Assembly: GCA_965220425.1 (NCBI GenBank)
Contig: OZ244830.1
Coordinates: 2,728,001 to 2,792,000 of the forward strand
DNA from: Azophilus sp965220425
GTDB lineage: Bacteria > Pseudomonadota > Gammaproteobacteria > Pseudomonadales > Azotimanducaceae
Length of the DNA: 64,000 nt
Direction: 5' to 3'
Positions 27,057 through 36,039 of the stretch are shown here, one piece after another (the stretch's first letter is position 1; each line of letters starts with the position of its first letter). A model generated the notes under the pieces. That model was given only the letters and a program-made list of their open reading frames with translations. It ran no database searches and was not told where the DNA came from. The position numbers and the translations under genes were made by a program.

Positions 27057-27683
27057 TCAAGTTGCCCGACTATCGACTGCTACTTCCCCTGAGTCCGGAA
27101 GATACGTCAGGGCTACGAGAGCCTCCACGTTCGGATCACTTATCGACTCGCGCGTGAAAACCGGCAGATTGCTTCCCTCATGGCGTGCGGACGGAGTTAC
27201 CAACGCGTCGATTTCCAAGCGTTTGGCCTCTGCGCCGAGCTCGTTGCAAAACGTGTAGTCACTCTCATGGACCAAGTCGGGCCACTCCTTGATCTTCGGA
27301 CGAAGGTCTTTCTCGATACCGTCAAACTCGCAACTAAACCGCTGATAGTGCGCAGTTCGAGGATGCCCAGGCTGTCCGATAATAGTCGGCAACCAATGCC
27401 GAACCTCTGCCTCGGCAGTCGCGGAGTCCAAGGAACTGTAGAAGACAGGGAACGAACCATCCGAAAAGCGAGTCTTTCTACGAAGTTTGTGTTTTCGCCG
27501 GAACGGGGCGTCGCATATCTCTTCCAGATTGGCGCCTTGGCTGCGCTGCTCCAACAGTTCTAGCAATTCTTCCGTGGCTTGGTCGTCAAGTCCGAGTTCC
27601 GCGAGGAAATCGCTATCCGGCGGGATCGCCGTCAAGCGGAATATTTGGCGGCGACTGGGTTGCTTGCGTAAATTTTGCAGCAC
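27057..27683 (-). CDS. RES-domain toxin
   Basis: A 208-residue protein from a GTG at 27683, two bases after the stop of the ParS-like gene. RES toxins degrade cellular NAD+. Family features are the arginine-rich entry RRKTRFSDGSFPVFYSSLDSATAEAE near residue 68-95 (Arg, Tyr and Glu positions of the NAD pocket), the ALVTPSARHEGSNLPVFTRESI block near 165, and the terminal DPNVEALVALTYLP. The N-terminal 40 residues are longer than in compact RES proteins. It is the last gene of a three-gene minus-strand unit with its antitoxin upstream, as in ParST/MbcTA systems. Confidence 0.85.
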   Translation of the reverse strand: MLQNLRKQPSRRQIFRLTAIPPDSDFLAELGLDDQATEELLELLEQRSQGANLEEICDAPFRRKHKLRRKTRFSDGSFPVFYSSLDSATAEAEVRHWLPTIIGQPGHPRTAHYQRFSCEFDGIEKDLRPKIKEWPDLVHESDYTFCNELGAEAKRLEIDALVTPSARHEGSNLPVFTRESISDPNVEALVALTYLPDSGEVAVDSRAT

Positions 27684-27685
27684 TC

Positions 27686-28339
27686 CTAACGCCCCGCAGC
27701 GGTGTCAACATATTCCCTGGCCAGCAAGAGATCTTCAATCGATCCTTCCAGCATTAGTGAAAGAGGCGTCTTGTTATCCAACAATGAGTGAGGTTCCCGC
27801 AACCACTCATTCTCAACATCCAGGTCTTGAAACAACGACCAGAGAGTTTTCCGGATCGAAAACAAATGCGATATTCTATCTTGGGTATCACGGCCTCGAA
27901 GCTGTTCGTTTCCATCCAGTATGGTGGCAACATGATCGGCGTCAGTAAGATCGAAACCCAGCAGTCCCACCGCGTTTTGTCTCTCCAAGCGCCAACACTC
28001 CAGAAGTTTCAGGACGAACTGAATCGGCCCCGTCAGACGAGTCGTCGTTTCGATAGTAGCTTGATCCCCGCTTGTACTAGGCGATCCGGGTGATCGCCAT
28101 TTGAGGATCATTGGACTTACTTCTGGTCGGAACTCGTCCACAACCAGGCCAACGCGCTCCGCCCCGGGCACTGCTGTTCCCACATCATCATCGGGCACGC
28201 GCTCCAGATTCTCCGAAGCGGTACTTTCGAGGCGTCGAACATGGCACCTCACCGCTTGGATATTGCGATACTGCCTACTTGCCAGATTGGACTCCGACGA
28301 ATGTCCTCTAGGACCAGTCTGACCGTGCATCGCTTCCAT
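27686..28339 (-). CDS. ParS/MbcA-type antitoxin with long N-terminal extension
   Basis: A 217-residue protein. The last 110 or so residues have the Xre/MbcA/ParS antitoxin layout: GFDLTDADHVATILDG, then DRISHLFSIRKTLWSLFQD, ending in NEWLREPHSLLDNKTPLSLMLEG followed by an acidic helix, the DUF2384-like toxin-binding end. The first 100 residues are not recognisable and polar; a later start is possible, but the ATG at 28339 overlaps the upstream stop (TAATG), which favours the long form. It should neutralise the RES toxin and repress the unit. Confidence 0.78.
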   Translation of the reverse strand: MEAMHGQTGPRGHSSESNLASRQYRNIQAVRCHVRRLESTASENLERVPDDDVGTAVPGAERVGLVVDEFRPEVSPMILKWRSPGSPSTSGDQATIETTTRLTGPIQFVLKLLECWRLERQNAVGLLGFDLTDADHVATILDGNEQLRGRDTQDRISHLFSIRKTLWSLFQDLDVENEWLREPHSLLDNKTPLSLMLEGSIEDLLLAREYVDTAAGR

Positions 28340-28929
28340 TAGTTATGCTCGCGTGAGCCGAAAATCGGAACGAATATCACGGATCCGTCGATTCCCTTGC
28401 CTCCATTGTCGCCAACTTCAAATCCTGAACCGCCGCGACCGCCCCTGCCTCCGTTTCCTACGCCAACGTCAAAGAGGTCTCCAACCGACAAATGCTCAAG
28501 TTCCACGGTGAGTGTTTCTCCCGGAAATCCTTGACCGCCATTTCCGCCGTTCGACACTATCTGGCCTTTGGATCGTTTAACGCGTGCGCCCTGGCCGCCC
28601 TTTCCACCAGCCCCAAAGCGACACCCAACGCCATCCTTACCCTTGACCGGGTTCCCATCGCTCAAGCCACCCCCGTCGCCTCCCGCACCGCCGTTCCCAC
28701 CGGAAGCTTGGTACTTCTGCTCTCCGAAGGTCAGTGTGGTCACACCGCCACCGCCGCCACCATCGCCTCCTCCGCTGCCGTATAGATTCAGCCCCTGGAT
28801 GTAGAGAGCGCCCCCACCGCCGCCGCCACCGCCGGCAGCACCGGTGACGATGGCCAGCCCGCGTGCGGTGCGCCACGGCCACTCGAATGTACCGCTCTTT
28901 GCAATTCGTCTTAGCCCGTCATTCGGCAT
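28339..28929 (-). CDS. glycine-rich domain protein coupled to the RES toxin-antitoxin genes
   Basis: A 196-residue protein with a short N-terminal part (SGTFEWPWRTARGLAIVTGA) followed by long Gly-rich stretches, polyglycine runs alternating with GSGGGDGG, GGNGGAGGDGGG and GRGGRGGSG, and a hydrophobic C-terminus, VIFVPIFG. The layout resembles the glycine-rich domains (Gly_rich_2) known from phage tail and surface proteins. No signal peptide is evident. A good ribosome-binding site (GGAGTAAGG) precedes the ATG at 28929, and its stop overlaps the ParS-like start, so it is the first gene of the toxin-antitoxin unit. Its function is unknown. Confidence 0.7.
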   Translation of the reverse strand: MPNDGLRRIAKSGTFEWPWRTARGLAIVTGAAGGGGGGGGALYIQGLNLYGSGGGDGGGGGGVTTLTFGEQKYQASGGNGGAGGDGGGLSDGNPVKGKDGVGCRFGAGGKGGQGARVKRSKGQIVSNGGNGGQGFPGETLTVELEHLSVGDLFDVGVGNGGRGGRGGSGFEVGDNGGKGIDGSVIFVPIFGSREHN

Positions 28930-29340
28930 GCCCTTACTCCGTCTACCCTTTCACCGTTTGCGATGTTGCCGAGTCTCTTGAACGAATAGACACCTCGATG
29001 ATCAAACCCGCGCCCACGAATGCCCAAATCGGCGGGCTTTTCGGTAGTCTGGCGGTGCTAGATGCTGATTTCAAGCACTCACCCATGTGCCTCTCTCCTT
29101 AACGGCTCAGCCCAAAAATCGATTCTTGCGGACCTGACCACCGCCGAGGCCGAAGTGACGTCGATGCAAGAACAGTTGAAAGGAATCCTGGCGGAGGCGC
29201 TGGTACGATCACGTCGTGGAAGGGCACCGTTTGCCGTTGAAGTGGGAGGTTTGGGCATGCCAGCCGCCGAGGCTCTGCGCGATGCCATGGGTCGTCCTGA
29301 TCGATCCGGCACATCCGATTCCTGGTAGTCGGTCTTCCGC
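28930..29340. other. intergenic stretch with a weak hypothetical frame
   Basis: About 410 bases between the glycine-rich gene and the OYE gene. A plus-strand frame at 29062-29328 would give 88 residues with a possible short coiled coil (LADLTTAEAEVTSMQEQLKG) but no recognisable domain and no clear ribosome-binding site. It may be a relic of a larger gene. Nothing else is supported. Confidence 0.3.
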
Positions 29341-30510
29341 TTACCCGATCTGCCGGCGTTTCAGGAAGAAAGCATAGGACTCGGGGAGAATCTCAAAAGG
29401 ATCGGGGTGCCCCAGGTGGCGGGCCGCGTGGAAAACGAAGTTCGGATCTTCCAGCAACTGCCTGCCCATGGCCACCAGGTCCGCGCTTTCGGAATCGATA
29501 ACGTCGTTTGCCTGATCGGCTTCAACGATCAGGCCGACCGCCATGGTGGGCATGTTCGCGCCCTCGCGAACCGCCCGGGCGTAGGGCACGAGGTAACCGG
29601 GCGACGGGCTCGTATTTGCCCGGCCGGATGGCCCGACGATGCCGCCGGAGGAACAATCGACCAGGTCCACACCCCCGGCTTTCAGGGCGGACGTCAGGCG
29701 CACCGTATCGGCGACGGTCACCCCGTTCTCGAATCCATCGACCACGGAGGTACGGAAGAAGAGCGGCATCGAATCCGGCATCGCCGAGCGCACCGACTCC
29801 GCAACGCGCAAAGGAAAGCGCATCCGGTGTTCGATTTCGACGCCTCCCCATTCATCCTCACGGCGATTTGAAATGGGTGAGAAGAAACTGTTCACCAGGT
29901 AGCCGTGGGCGCCATGGATCTCGATGAAGTCGAATCCCGCTTGCACCGCTCTTCGCGCCGCGGCCGCGAAGGCATCGATCATCGCGTGGATCTCGTCGGG
30001 CCGCATTGCCCGCGGCACGGGCCAGTCTTTCGTCATCGGCAGCGCGCTTGGGGCGATGATTTCCCAGGCTGCGGCGGGGTCGAAGTCCGCCAGCGGCGCC
30101 GCCCCGTCGAGCGGCACCGCGGCGCTGCCCTTGCGCCCCGAATGGCCGATCTGAATGCCGACCGGAATGCCCTGATCGTGATAGATGGAAACGATTCTGG
30201 ACAGGCCGTCGATGTGGCTGTCCAGATAGATGCCGAGGCATCCGTGGGTGATGCGGCCGGTTCTCGTTACCGCGCTCGCCTCCACACAGGCGCCGCCGGG
30301 GCCGGCCAGGGAGAACCGGCCGTGGTGGGCGAAGTGCCAATCCACCACATGCCCGTCTTCCGCGCAGTACTGGCACATGGGCGTGACGAAAACGCGGTTC
30401 CTGAAGCGGACACCGCGCAGCGCCAACGGCCGGAAGAGCGCCGGCAAACGGGCTTCGGAGGTGATGTCAGCGTTGGGCCGTGCGCCGGATATCGACTGCT
30501 TCGTCATCAA
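29341..30510 (-). CDS. old yellow enzyme family FMN oxidoreductase (YqjM-like)
   Basis: A 389-residue TIM-barrel flavoprotein. VFVTPMCQYCAEDGHVVDWH near residue 40-59 is the YqjM-class FMN signature with its redox-tuning Cys; IQIGHSGRKGS near 120, the IEIHGAHGYLVNSFFSP block near 198 with the substrate-binding His/His and catalytic Tyr, and VAMGRQLLEDPN near 350 follow. Members reduce activated C=C bonds of enones and enoyl compounds with NAD(P)H. Its 5' end overlaps the DapA-family gene by 44 bases, so the two form an operon; starts a few codons later would shorten the overlap. Confidence 0.92.
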   Translation of the reverse strand: MMTKQSISGARPNADITSEARLPALFRPLALRGVRFRNRVFVTPMCQYCAEDGHVVDWHFAHHGRFSLAGPGGACVEASAVTRTGRITHGCLGIYLDSHIDGLSRIVSIYHDQGIPVGIQIGHSGRKGSAAVPLDGAAPLADFDPAAAWEIIAPSALPMTKDWPVPRAMRPDEIHAMIDAFAAAARRAVQAGFDFIEIHGAHGYLVNSFFSPISNRREDEWGGVEIEHRMRFPLRVAESVRSAMPDSMPLFFRTSVVDGFENGVTVADTVRLTSALKAGGVDLVDCSSGGIVGPSGRANTSPSPGYLVPYARAVREGANMPTMAVGLIVEADQANDVIDSESADLVAMGRQLLEDPNFVFHAARHLGHPDPFEILPESYAFFLKRRQIG

Positions 30511-31450
30511 GGCCGGTTTCGGACATCATGCGGTGCGCATAGGACTCGACTTCATGCATCGAGGGCAACATCTTGTCCAGCCGGTGCACGCCCTCCTGGC
30601 CAAGCTGCTCGAACCGGGTCAGGGGCGCGCGCACATCGCCCACCGGATACCCGGCGGCGGCCGCGAGTGCTTTCGAATAGCACTGGTGCCCGTAGGTCGG
30701 GTGGCCCTCGGCGATGACCCTGCTGATTGCCTCGGCAAGCTCCTGGATATGCTTGGCCTCCTCGATCCGGCCCGCGGTCAGAAAATCCCACATGCGCGCA
30801 GTCGAGTAGGGTATGTAGTTGCCGAAGGGGTTGACGTAGCCCACCGCGCCGAGCAGGAAGCTTTCCACCGGGCGCTCCCCGGCGAACACGTTCATGACGC
30901 CATGGGTCTGTTCGGCGATATCGAACACCCGGCCCACATCCATGCTGGCTTCCTTGATGTAGCGGATGTTGTCCAACGCCCCGGTGAGCCTCGCCACGAA
31001 TGCCGCCGACATGTCGACGTTGGAGGTGAACGGGTTGTTGTAGAGCATGATGGGTATCGAGACGGCCTCGCAGATGGCCCGGTAATAGGCGAAGATCTCG
31101 TCCTCGGTGGGCGTGTAGTAATAGGGAGGTATGATCATCAGGCCGTCGGCCCCCAGGTCCTCCGCTTCCCGGCTGTAACGGACGGCGTTGGGAGTATGGG
31201 CGTTCATGGTGCCCACCAGCACATCCATGCGCCCCTTGACGTGTTCCACGGTGGTGCTGACGAGCGCGCGCCGCTCCACATCGTTGACGGTGAGAAACTC
31301 CCCGGTCGTGCCGAGGATGATGATGCCGGGAACATCGCAGGCGAGTTGCCAATCGAGGAAGCGCTTCAGCGAATCGATGCAGATGCGGCTGCCATCCTCG
31401 GTGAAGGGTGTGACCGAAACGGTATAGCTCCCGCGGAATTGTCGAGACAT
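30467..31450 (-). CDS. DapA-family (DHDPS/NAL) aldolase or dehydratase, module 1
   Basis: A 327-residue class I aldolase-fold protein. The GTTGEF box (residues 47-52) binds the 2-oxo acid carboxylate, the YYYTPTEDE-type loop near 110 includes the catalytic tyrosine region, and YIKEASMD near 168 has the Schiff-base lysine. It is longer than biosynthetic DapA (about 290), and its neighbours are catabolic, so lysine biosynthesis is unlikely. The family also includes N-acetylneuraminate lyase, KDG aldolase, and hydroxyproline-pathway deaminase. It is first gene of a short operon with the OYE gene and divergent from a DAO-type flavoenzyme. Confidence 0.9.
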   Translation of the reverse strand: MSRQFRGSYTVSVTPFTEDGSRICIDSLKRFLDWQLACDVPGIIILGTTGEFLTVNDVERRALVSTTVEHVKGRMDVLVGTMNAHTPNAVRYSREAEDLGADGLMIIPPYYYTPTEDEIFAYYRAICEAVSIPIMLYNNPFTSNVDMSAAFVARLTGALDNIRYIKEASMDVGRVFDIAEQTHGVMNVFAGERPVESFLLGAVGYVNPFGNYIPYSTARMWDFLTAGRIEEAKHIQELAEAISRVIAEGHPTYGHQCYSKALAAAAGYPVGDVRAPLTRFEQLGQEGVHRLDKMLPSMHEVESYAHRMMSETGLDDEAVDIRRTAQR

Positions 31451-31532
31451 GGGACGCCCTCCCCTGGTTCTCTGGCGGTTTCCTTTCCCGGTAGAATCGA
31501 GGCAGACTTGCCTTGCTGGTTTGGCTCGCTAT

Positions 31533-31541
31533 GCGCACAAA
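31533..31541. promoter_or_regulatory. candidate operator TTGTGCGCA (minus-strand orientation) in divergent region
   Basis: TGCGCACAA on the plus strand, midway between the divergent DapA-family and DAO genes. It lies inside a symmetric element with arms CTATGC (31530-31535) and GCATAG (31548-31553). The same nine-base word occurs upstream of two other operons here. Confidence 0.45.
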
Positions 31542-31670
31542 CGTTAGCATAGAGGACAAAACAAAGTCCACCGATTCGCCCGGTATTCCGCGCCGTGCCG
31601 CGGCTTTACGCCTGCTTCACGGTGCCTTGCCCGGCTGCCCGCGACCGCCGGGCGGCGGGGCTGTTCCCGC

Positions 31671-32807
31671 ATGACCGAAGCGGGCGACGTAATCGTCATT
31701 GGCGGCGGCATCGCCGGGTGCTCCACGGCGTATTACCTGGCCGCGGACGGCGTGCCGGTCACCCTGCTCGAGCGTTTCGAGCCTGGCGCCCTGGCTTCGG
31801 GAGCCAACGCCGGCAGCCTGCACGCCCAGCTTCCGCCGGAACCGGTCCTGACCCTGGGTGAGAAGTGGGCGAGAGGCTTTGCGCCCGCTCTGCCCCTCTT
31901 TATCGAATCCATTGCGCTCTGGCGGGAAGCAGCCGCATCGCTCCCCTGCGACCTCGAGGTTTCCCTGGACGGCGGCCTGGTCGTCGCGTCCAATGCCGCG
32001 GAGATGCGAATGCTCGAAGCCAAGATCCGCCTGGACCGGGCAGCGGGTCTCGAGATGGAACTGCTCGGCGCAGGGGATCTCCGCGAGCGCGCGCCCTATA
32101 TTTCCGTGGGCAAGATCGGAGGCGTCTTCTGTCCGATCGAAGGCAAGGCCAATCCGCTGGTTGCGGCGCCGGCCTTTGCCGCTGCCGCACAAGCGCTGGG
32201 AGCCCGCATTGAAACGGGTTGTCCGGTGACGGCCATCCGTCGTTCCGGCGCCGTTTTCGAGGTCGAGACCCCGCGAGGCGGCTACCGGGCGCCGCGGCTC
32301 GTCAATGCGGCCGGCGCTGAAGCCGGGCCTGTCGCCGGTCTGGCGGGCGCGAGGCTCGAATACCAGCGGTTTCTGCAGCAGTTGATCGTCACGGAACGGG
32401 CGGCCCCCCTGATCGATTGCCTGATCTACGCAGCGGGCGAGCGCTTGACCCTGAAGCAGACCAGGGCGGGAACGATAGTGATCGGAGGCGGCTGGTCAGC
32501 CGGTCGGGACCAGCGCGGTTTCGCCCGGGTATTGCGGACATCCCTGTCGAACAACCTGCGCGTCGCCCTGGAGGCGGTACCGGCGCTCGCTTCGTTGCGG
32601 GTGGCGCGCACCTGGGCGGGGGCGGTGAACGCCAGCGCAACCTGGCGACCGCTGGTCGGGGAAATGCCGGGGGCGCCGGGCCTCTTCGTCAACTGGGTGC
32701 CCTGGATGGGGTTTAGCGGAGCGTTGGCGGCAAGCCGCATCGTTGCGAGCCAGGTGCAGGGCCGCACTCCCCGGGCCGAGTTCGACGTTTCTCACTTCGC
32801 GCCCTAG
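31671..32807 (+). CDS. DAO-type FAD-dependent oxidoreductase, module 1
   Basis: A 378-residue flavoprotein. VIVIGGGIAGCSTAYYLAADG at residues 8-28 is the FAD-binding GxGxxG turn; further family segments are GANAGSLHAQ near 43, GGVFCPIEGKANPL near 145, TIVIGGGWSAGRD near 265 and RTWAGAVNAS near 312. DAO-family enzymes oxidise amines or amino acids such as D-amino acids, sarcosine or hydroxyproline. It shares several of these blocks with the flavoenzyme at 47912-49066, so the two are paralogues of one subfamily. It is transcribed away from the DapA-family gene across a 220-base shared region. Confidence 0.9.
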   Translation: MTEAGDVIVIGGGIAGCSTAYYLAADGVPVTLLERFEPGALASGANAGSLHAQLPPEPVLTLGEKWARGFAPALPLFIESIALWREAAASLPCDLEVSLDGGLVVASNAAEMRMLEAKIRLDRAAGLEMELLGAGDLRERAPYISVGKIGGVFCPIEGKANPLVAAPAFAAAAQALGARIETGCPVTAIRRSGAVFEVETPRGGYRAPRLVNAAGAEAGPVAGLAGARLEYQRFLQQLIVTERAAPLIDCLIYAAGERLTLKQTRAGTIVIGGGWSAGRDQRGFARVLRTSLSNNLRVALEAVPALASLRVARTWAGAVNASATWRPLVGEMPGAPGLFVNWVPWMGFSGALAASRIVASQVQGRTPRAEFDVSHFAP

Positions 32808-32909
32808 GTTTCCTGGCGAGGGGGGAGGGCGCCTGCAAACAGCGTCGGGACACCGGGATGCGGGACAAGGGCGGCCGGCCGTTCATTCGCCGGCCTGGGT
32901 TGTTGTTGC

Positions 32910-33647
32910 TCAATGCCGGAGAATCGATGAAACGAACTCCCGGGTGCGCCCCTGCCGGGGCGTGTCGAATATCTGCGCCGGCGGTCCGCATTCGATCAGG
33001 CGCCCCTCGTCCAACATGGCGACCCGGGTCGAGACTTCGCGAACGAAAGCCATCTCGTGGGAGACGATGAGCATCGTGATGCCTTCGTTGGTGAGCGTGC
33101 GGATGGTTTCCAGGACCTCGTTCACCCGCTCCGGGTCCAGCGCGGCGGTCACCTCGTCCAGCAGCAGGATCTCCGGACGGGTAGCGAGCGCCCGGGCGAT
33201 GGCGACACGCTGCTGCTGTCCGCCCGAGAGCTCCTCGGGATAGGCGTGGCGCTTGTGCGCCATGCCGACCTTTTCGAGCAGTGCCGCGGCTTCCCGTTCG
33301 GCCTGTTTGCGGGGGCGTTTCTTGATCTTGACCGGCGCCACCGTGACGTTGCGCATGACCGTCATGTTCTGGAACAGGTTGTATTCCTGGAAGACGATGG
33401 ACATCTTCTCGCGCAGCGTTCGCAACCTTCGGCGGCTCCCGTAGTCGATCCTTTCTCCGGCGATGAAGACCTCGCCCCCGCTTGGCGGCGTCAGTCCGAT
33501 CAATACCCGCAGCAGTGTGCTCTTTCCCGACCCGGACGGCCCGATGACGCTCAGTACTTCGCCCTGGTCCGCAGCCAGGCTAACGTCTTTGAGAACCTCT
33601 TCGGAGCCGTATTTCGACGACAGGCTGACGATATCAAGATGCGGCAA
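32910..33647 (-). CDS. polar amino-acid ABC transporter ATP-binding protein
   Basis: A 245-residue GlnQ/HisP-type ATPase. Walker A is GPSGSGKSTLLR (near residue 34), the signature is LSGGQQQRVAIARAL (near 140), and Walker B is ILLLDEVTAALD (near 160), where the usual DEPT is DEVT. Length and the terminal D-loop/H-loop order (IVSHEMAFVREV) are standard. It powers uptake with the two permeases upstream and overlaps the nearer one by 14 bases. Confidence 0.93.
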   Translation of the reverse strand: MPHLDIVSLSSKYGSEEVLKDVSLAADQGEVLSVIGPSGSGKSTLLRVLIGLTPPSGGEVFIAGERIDYGSRRRLRTLREKMSIVFQEYNLFQNMTVMRNVTVAPVKIKKRPRKQAEREAAALLEKVGMAHKRHAYPEELSGGQQQRVAIARALATRPEILLLDEVTAALDPERVNEVLETIRTLTNEGITMLIVSHEMAFVREVSTRVAMLDEGRLIECGPPAQIFDTPRQGRTREFVSSILRH

Positions 33648-34314
33648 GGCGCTGCTCCAGACGGGCCGCCGCGCGGCTCAAGGGATACGACAGGACGAAA
33701 TAACACACCAGTATGGCGCCGAAGCCAAGCAGCGGCGAGAATCCGCGATTGACCAGCATCTTGCCGGCAAAGGTCAGCTCGATGACACCGAGTTGCGATG
33801 CGAGCGAGGTGTCCTTGACGAACATCACCACGAATGCCGCCGCGGGCGGCAGGATGACCTTCCAGGACTGCGGCAGGGTGACCATGATCAGGGTCTGCAG
33901 CGCGCTGAAGTTCAGCGTGTGCGCGCCTTCGAGCTGGCGGCCGGGTACGGATTCGAGGCCGGCCCGGATGATCTCCGAAAGGAAAGCTGTCGACAGCAGG
34001 CAGACGGAGATGGTGGCGATGCCGAGCAGCGATGTGCCCGGCAGCAGGGGTTCGATCACGAACAGCACGATGAACAGGATCACCAGGAAGGGGATGCGCC
34101 TGAATGTCTCCACGTAGGCGATGGCCACCAGGCGCAACGGCATCAGCAGCGCCGACCGGGATCCGCGGAGCACCGCGATCGCCGTGCCCAGTACGAAGCC
34201 GGTTGCGCAGCCCACGACGGTCATGCCGAGCGTGCGGCCCATGGCCTGCAGGATGAACACCAGGTTGTGGGGATTGAAGAAGGCCGGGGCCTGCGCGATG
34301 AGCGTATCGAGCAT
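33634..34314 (-). CDS. polar amino-acid ABC transporter permease (2)
   Basis: A 226-residue inner-membrane protein with about five spans, of the HisM/GlnP family. The cytoplasmic coupling loop near residue 120-140 (IIRAGLESVPGRQLEGAHTL) is the EAA-like motif that docks onto the ATPase. Its start overlaps the stop of permease 1 by one base (TGATG), and its end overlaps the ATPase gene by 14 bases, typical of a tightly packed operon. Confidence 0.92.
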   Translation of the reverse strand: MLDTLIAQAPAFFNPHNLVFILQAMGRTLGMTVVGCATGFVLGTAIAVLRGSRSALLMPLRLVAIAYVETFRRIPFLVILFIVLFVIEPLLPGTSLLGIATISVCLLSTAFLSEIIRAGLESVPGRQLEGAHTLNFSALQTLIMVTLPQSWKVILPPAAAFVVMFVKDTSLASQLGVIELTFAGKMLVNRGFSPLLGFGAILVCYFVLSYPLSRAAARLEQRLAAS

Positions 34315-34988
34315 CAGAACACCTTCGCCTTTACCCGGAACAGCCAGCGCCCCGCGAGGGCCAGCGATGCGCTAGCGAACACCGTGAGGACGATATAGAT
34401 CACCGCCACCACCGCGAATGTCTCGATACTGCGCAGGTTCGCGGTGCTGACGTTGATGGCTCGCCCGGTCAACTCCTCCACGCCGAACAGAGCCGCCAGG
34501 GAACTGCCGAGCACCAGCCAGATAAAGAAATTCGACAGCGGCGCGTAGATGGTTTTCGCGGTGTGCGGCAGCATCACGTAGCGCACCAGTTGCAGGCGCG
34601 ACATGCCGAGCGTCACCCCGGCGTCCATCTCGGATTGCCGCACCGAGACGATCCCCGCGCGGATGATCTCCGTCAGGTAGGCCCCTGCGTTCAGTACCAG
34701 GCCGATCAATACGGCGGTCATCGGGCCGAGCAGTATGCCGGCATCGGGCAGGGCGTAGTAAAGCAGGAAGATCTGCACCAGCGCCGGCGTGTTGGTCAGC
34801 GCGGTCACATAGCTGGAGGCCGTCTTCCTGAGTGCCGGGCCGCCGTGTACCTTGGCCAGCGCGCCGCCGAGTCCGATGACTGCGCCGCCCCAGAACGAGA
34901 TGAACGCGATTTCCAGGGTGACCAGGGCGCCGCCGAGCAGGTAGGGAATTTCGGTGAGCACTTCCGAGAACTGGAAGGTGTAATCCAT
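34314..34988 (-). CDS. polar amino-acid ABC transporter permease (1)
   Basis: A 224-residue HisQ/GlnP-type permease with about five hydrophobic spans and the EAA-like loop EIIRAGIVSVRQSEMDAGVTLG near residue 108-129. It pairs with permease 2 to form the heterodimeric channel. A 160-base gap separates it from the upstream binding-protein gene; this gap holds no other credible gene. Confidence 0.92.
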   Translation of the reverse strand: MDYTFQFSEVLTEIPYLLGGALVTLEIAFISFWGGAVIGLGGALAKVHGGPALRKTASSYVTALTNTPALVQIFLLYYALPDAGILLGPMTAVLIGLVLNAGAYLTEIIRAGIVSVRQSEMDAGVTLGMSRLQLVRYVMLPHTAKTIYAPLSNFFIWLVLGSSLAALFGVEELTGRAINVSTANLRSIETFAVVAVIYIVLTVFASASLALAGRWLFRVKAKVF

Positions 34989-35148
34989 CGCGCGGTGTCT
35001 GCGGCGGACTAGCCGGCCGCCTCACGAGCAGTTATTGTCAAAGTACTGAAAGATCGTTGCGTAACAAACTGAAATTTCTTGAAAACATTTGTGGCGTCGT
35101 TCGCGTTTCCAGTGCGCATCCGTGCTTTCAGGTCAGCGCAACCGGATG

Positions 35149-35958
35149 TCAGAAGAAGGGATCGGGCTTGACCGGCGCGGCCATCGGCGTTCCGTACCAC
35201 TGACGCCAGGCCGCATCGATGTAGCCCGAAGCGTGCAGGTCGTAGAGCAGGGCGTTCAGAAAGTCGCGCAGGGCGTAGTTCCCCTTGCCGACGCCGATGC
35301 CGCACCAGGCCACGTAAATCGGGTCGTCGAGCACCCGCCAGCGGACGTTTGGATAGTTCGCGGTAAAGCGCAGGAAGAAGTCCACGTTCTCCACCAGCGC
35401 ATCCGCCCGGCCCTGGGCGATGGCCCTGATGGTGTCCGGATTGCCGTCCACCAGCAGAACCTTGGGTTTCGGCAGGCGTTCCTTAAGCAGGGAAACCGAC
35501 AGGTTGCCGCGCATGTTGACCAGGGTGATCTCCTCGCGGTTCAGCTCCTCCCAGGACGCGATGTCGATCTCATCGGTAGTGATGACGCCCATGGATTCCG
35601 AATGCAGCGGCACGGTGTAGCTGATCAGCTTCGCCCTCGCGGGGGTTCGGGTCATGGCGCCCAGTGCGATGTCGATTCGGTTCGAAACCAGGAAGGGAAC
35701 CCGTTGGGCCGTCTGGGTGGTCACGAATTCCACGTCCACCGCCAGGGCCTTGCCGATTCGATTGCCGATATCGATGTCGAATCCCTCCAGTCGATTGGTC
35801 AGGCTGTAGGAACTCATCGGCGGGAAGTTGGGATTGACGCCGATGCGGATCGTGCCGTCGCTGATGATGTCGTCCAGGTCGCGCGCGAGAGCGAAAGGCG
35901 CGGCCAGACAAAGCATTACGGCGGCTGCCGAGGCGATTACAGGGGAGAGTTTGCGCAT
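35149..35958 (-). CDS. periplasmic amino-acid-binding protein (SBP family 3)
   Basis: A 269-residue exported protein. The ATG at 35958 is chosen because it opens directly on a signal peptide (MRKLSPVIASAAAVMLCLAA, cleaved near ALARD); an in-frame ATG at 36024 would put 22 unrelated residues in front. The mature protein has the SBP_bac_3 layout: IRIGVNPNFPPMSSYS, LEGFDIDIGNRIGKAL, and DIALGAMTRTPARAKLISYT, the last carrying the Arg that grips the ligand carboxylate. It feeds the adjacent permeases. The ligand is not predictable beyond an amino-acid-like solute. Confidence 0.92.
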   Translation of the reverse strand: MRKLSPVIASAAAVMLCLAAPFALARDLDDIISDGTIRIGVNPNFPPMSSYSLTNRLEGFDIDIGNRIGKALAVDVEFVTTQTAQRVPFLVSNRIDIALGAMTRTPARAKLISYTVPLHSESMGVITTDEIDIASWEELNREEITLVNMRGNLSVSLLKERLPKPKVLLVDGNPDTIRAIAQGRADALVENVDFFLRFTANYPNVRWRVLDDPIYVAWCGIGVGKGNYALRDFLNALLYDLHASGYIDAAWRQWYGTPMAAPVKPDPFF

Positions 35959-36039
35959 CGTCGCAATCCGTTGACAGGGTGTGAGCGAGAACCGGCAGGG
36001 AAGGTTGGTCCGCATGATTGACATTGCGCGCGATGCGAG

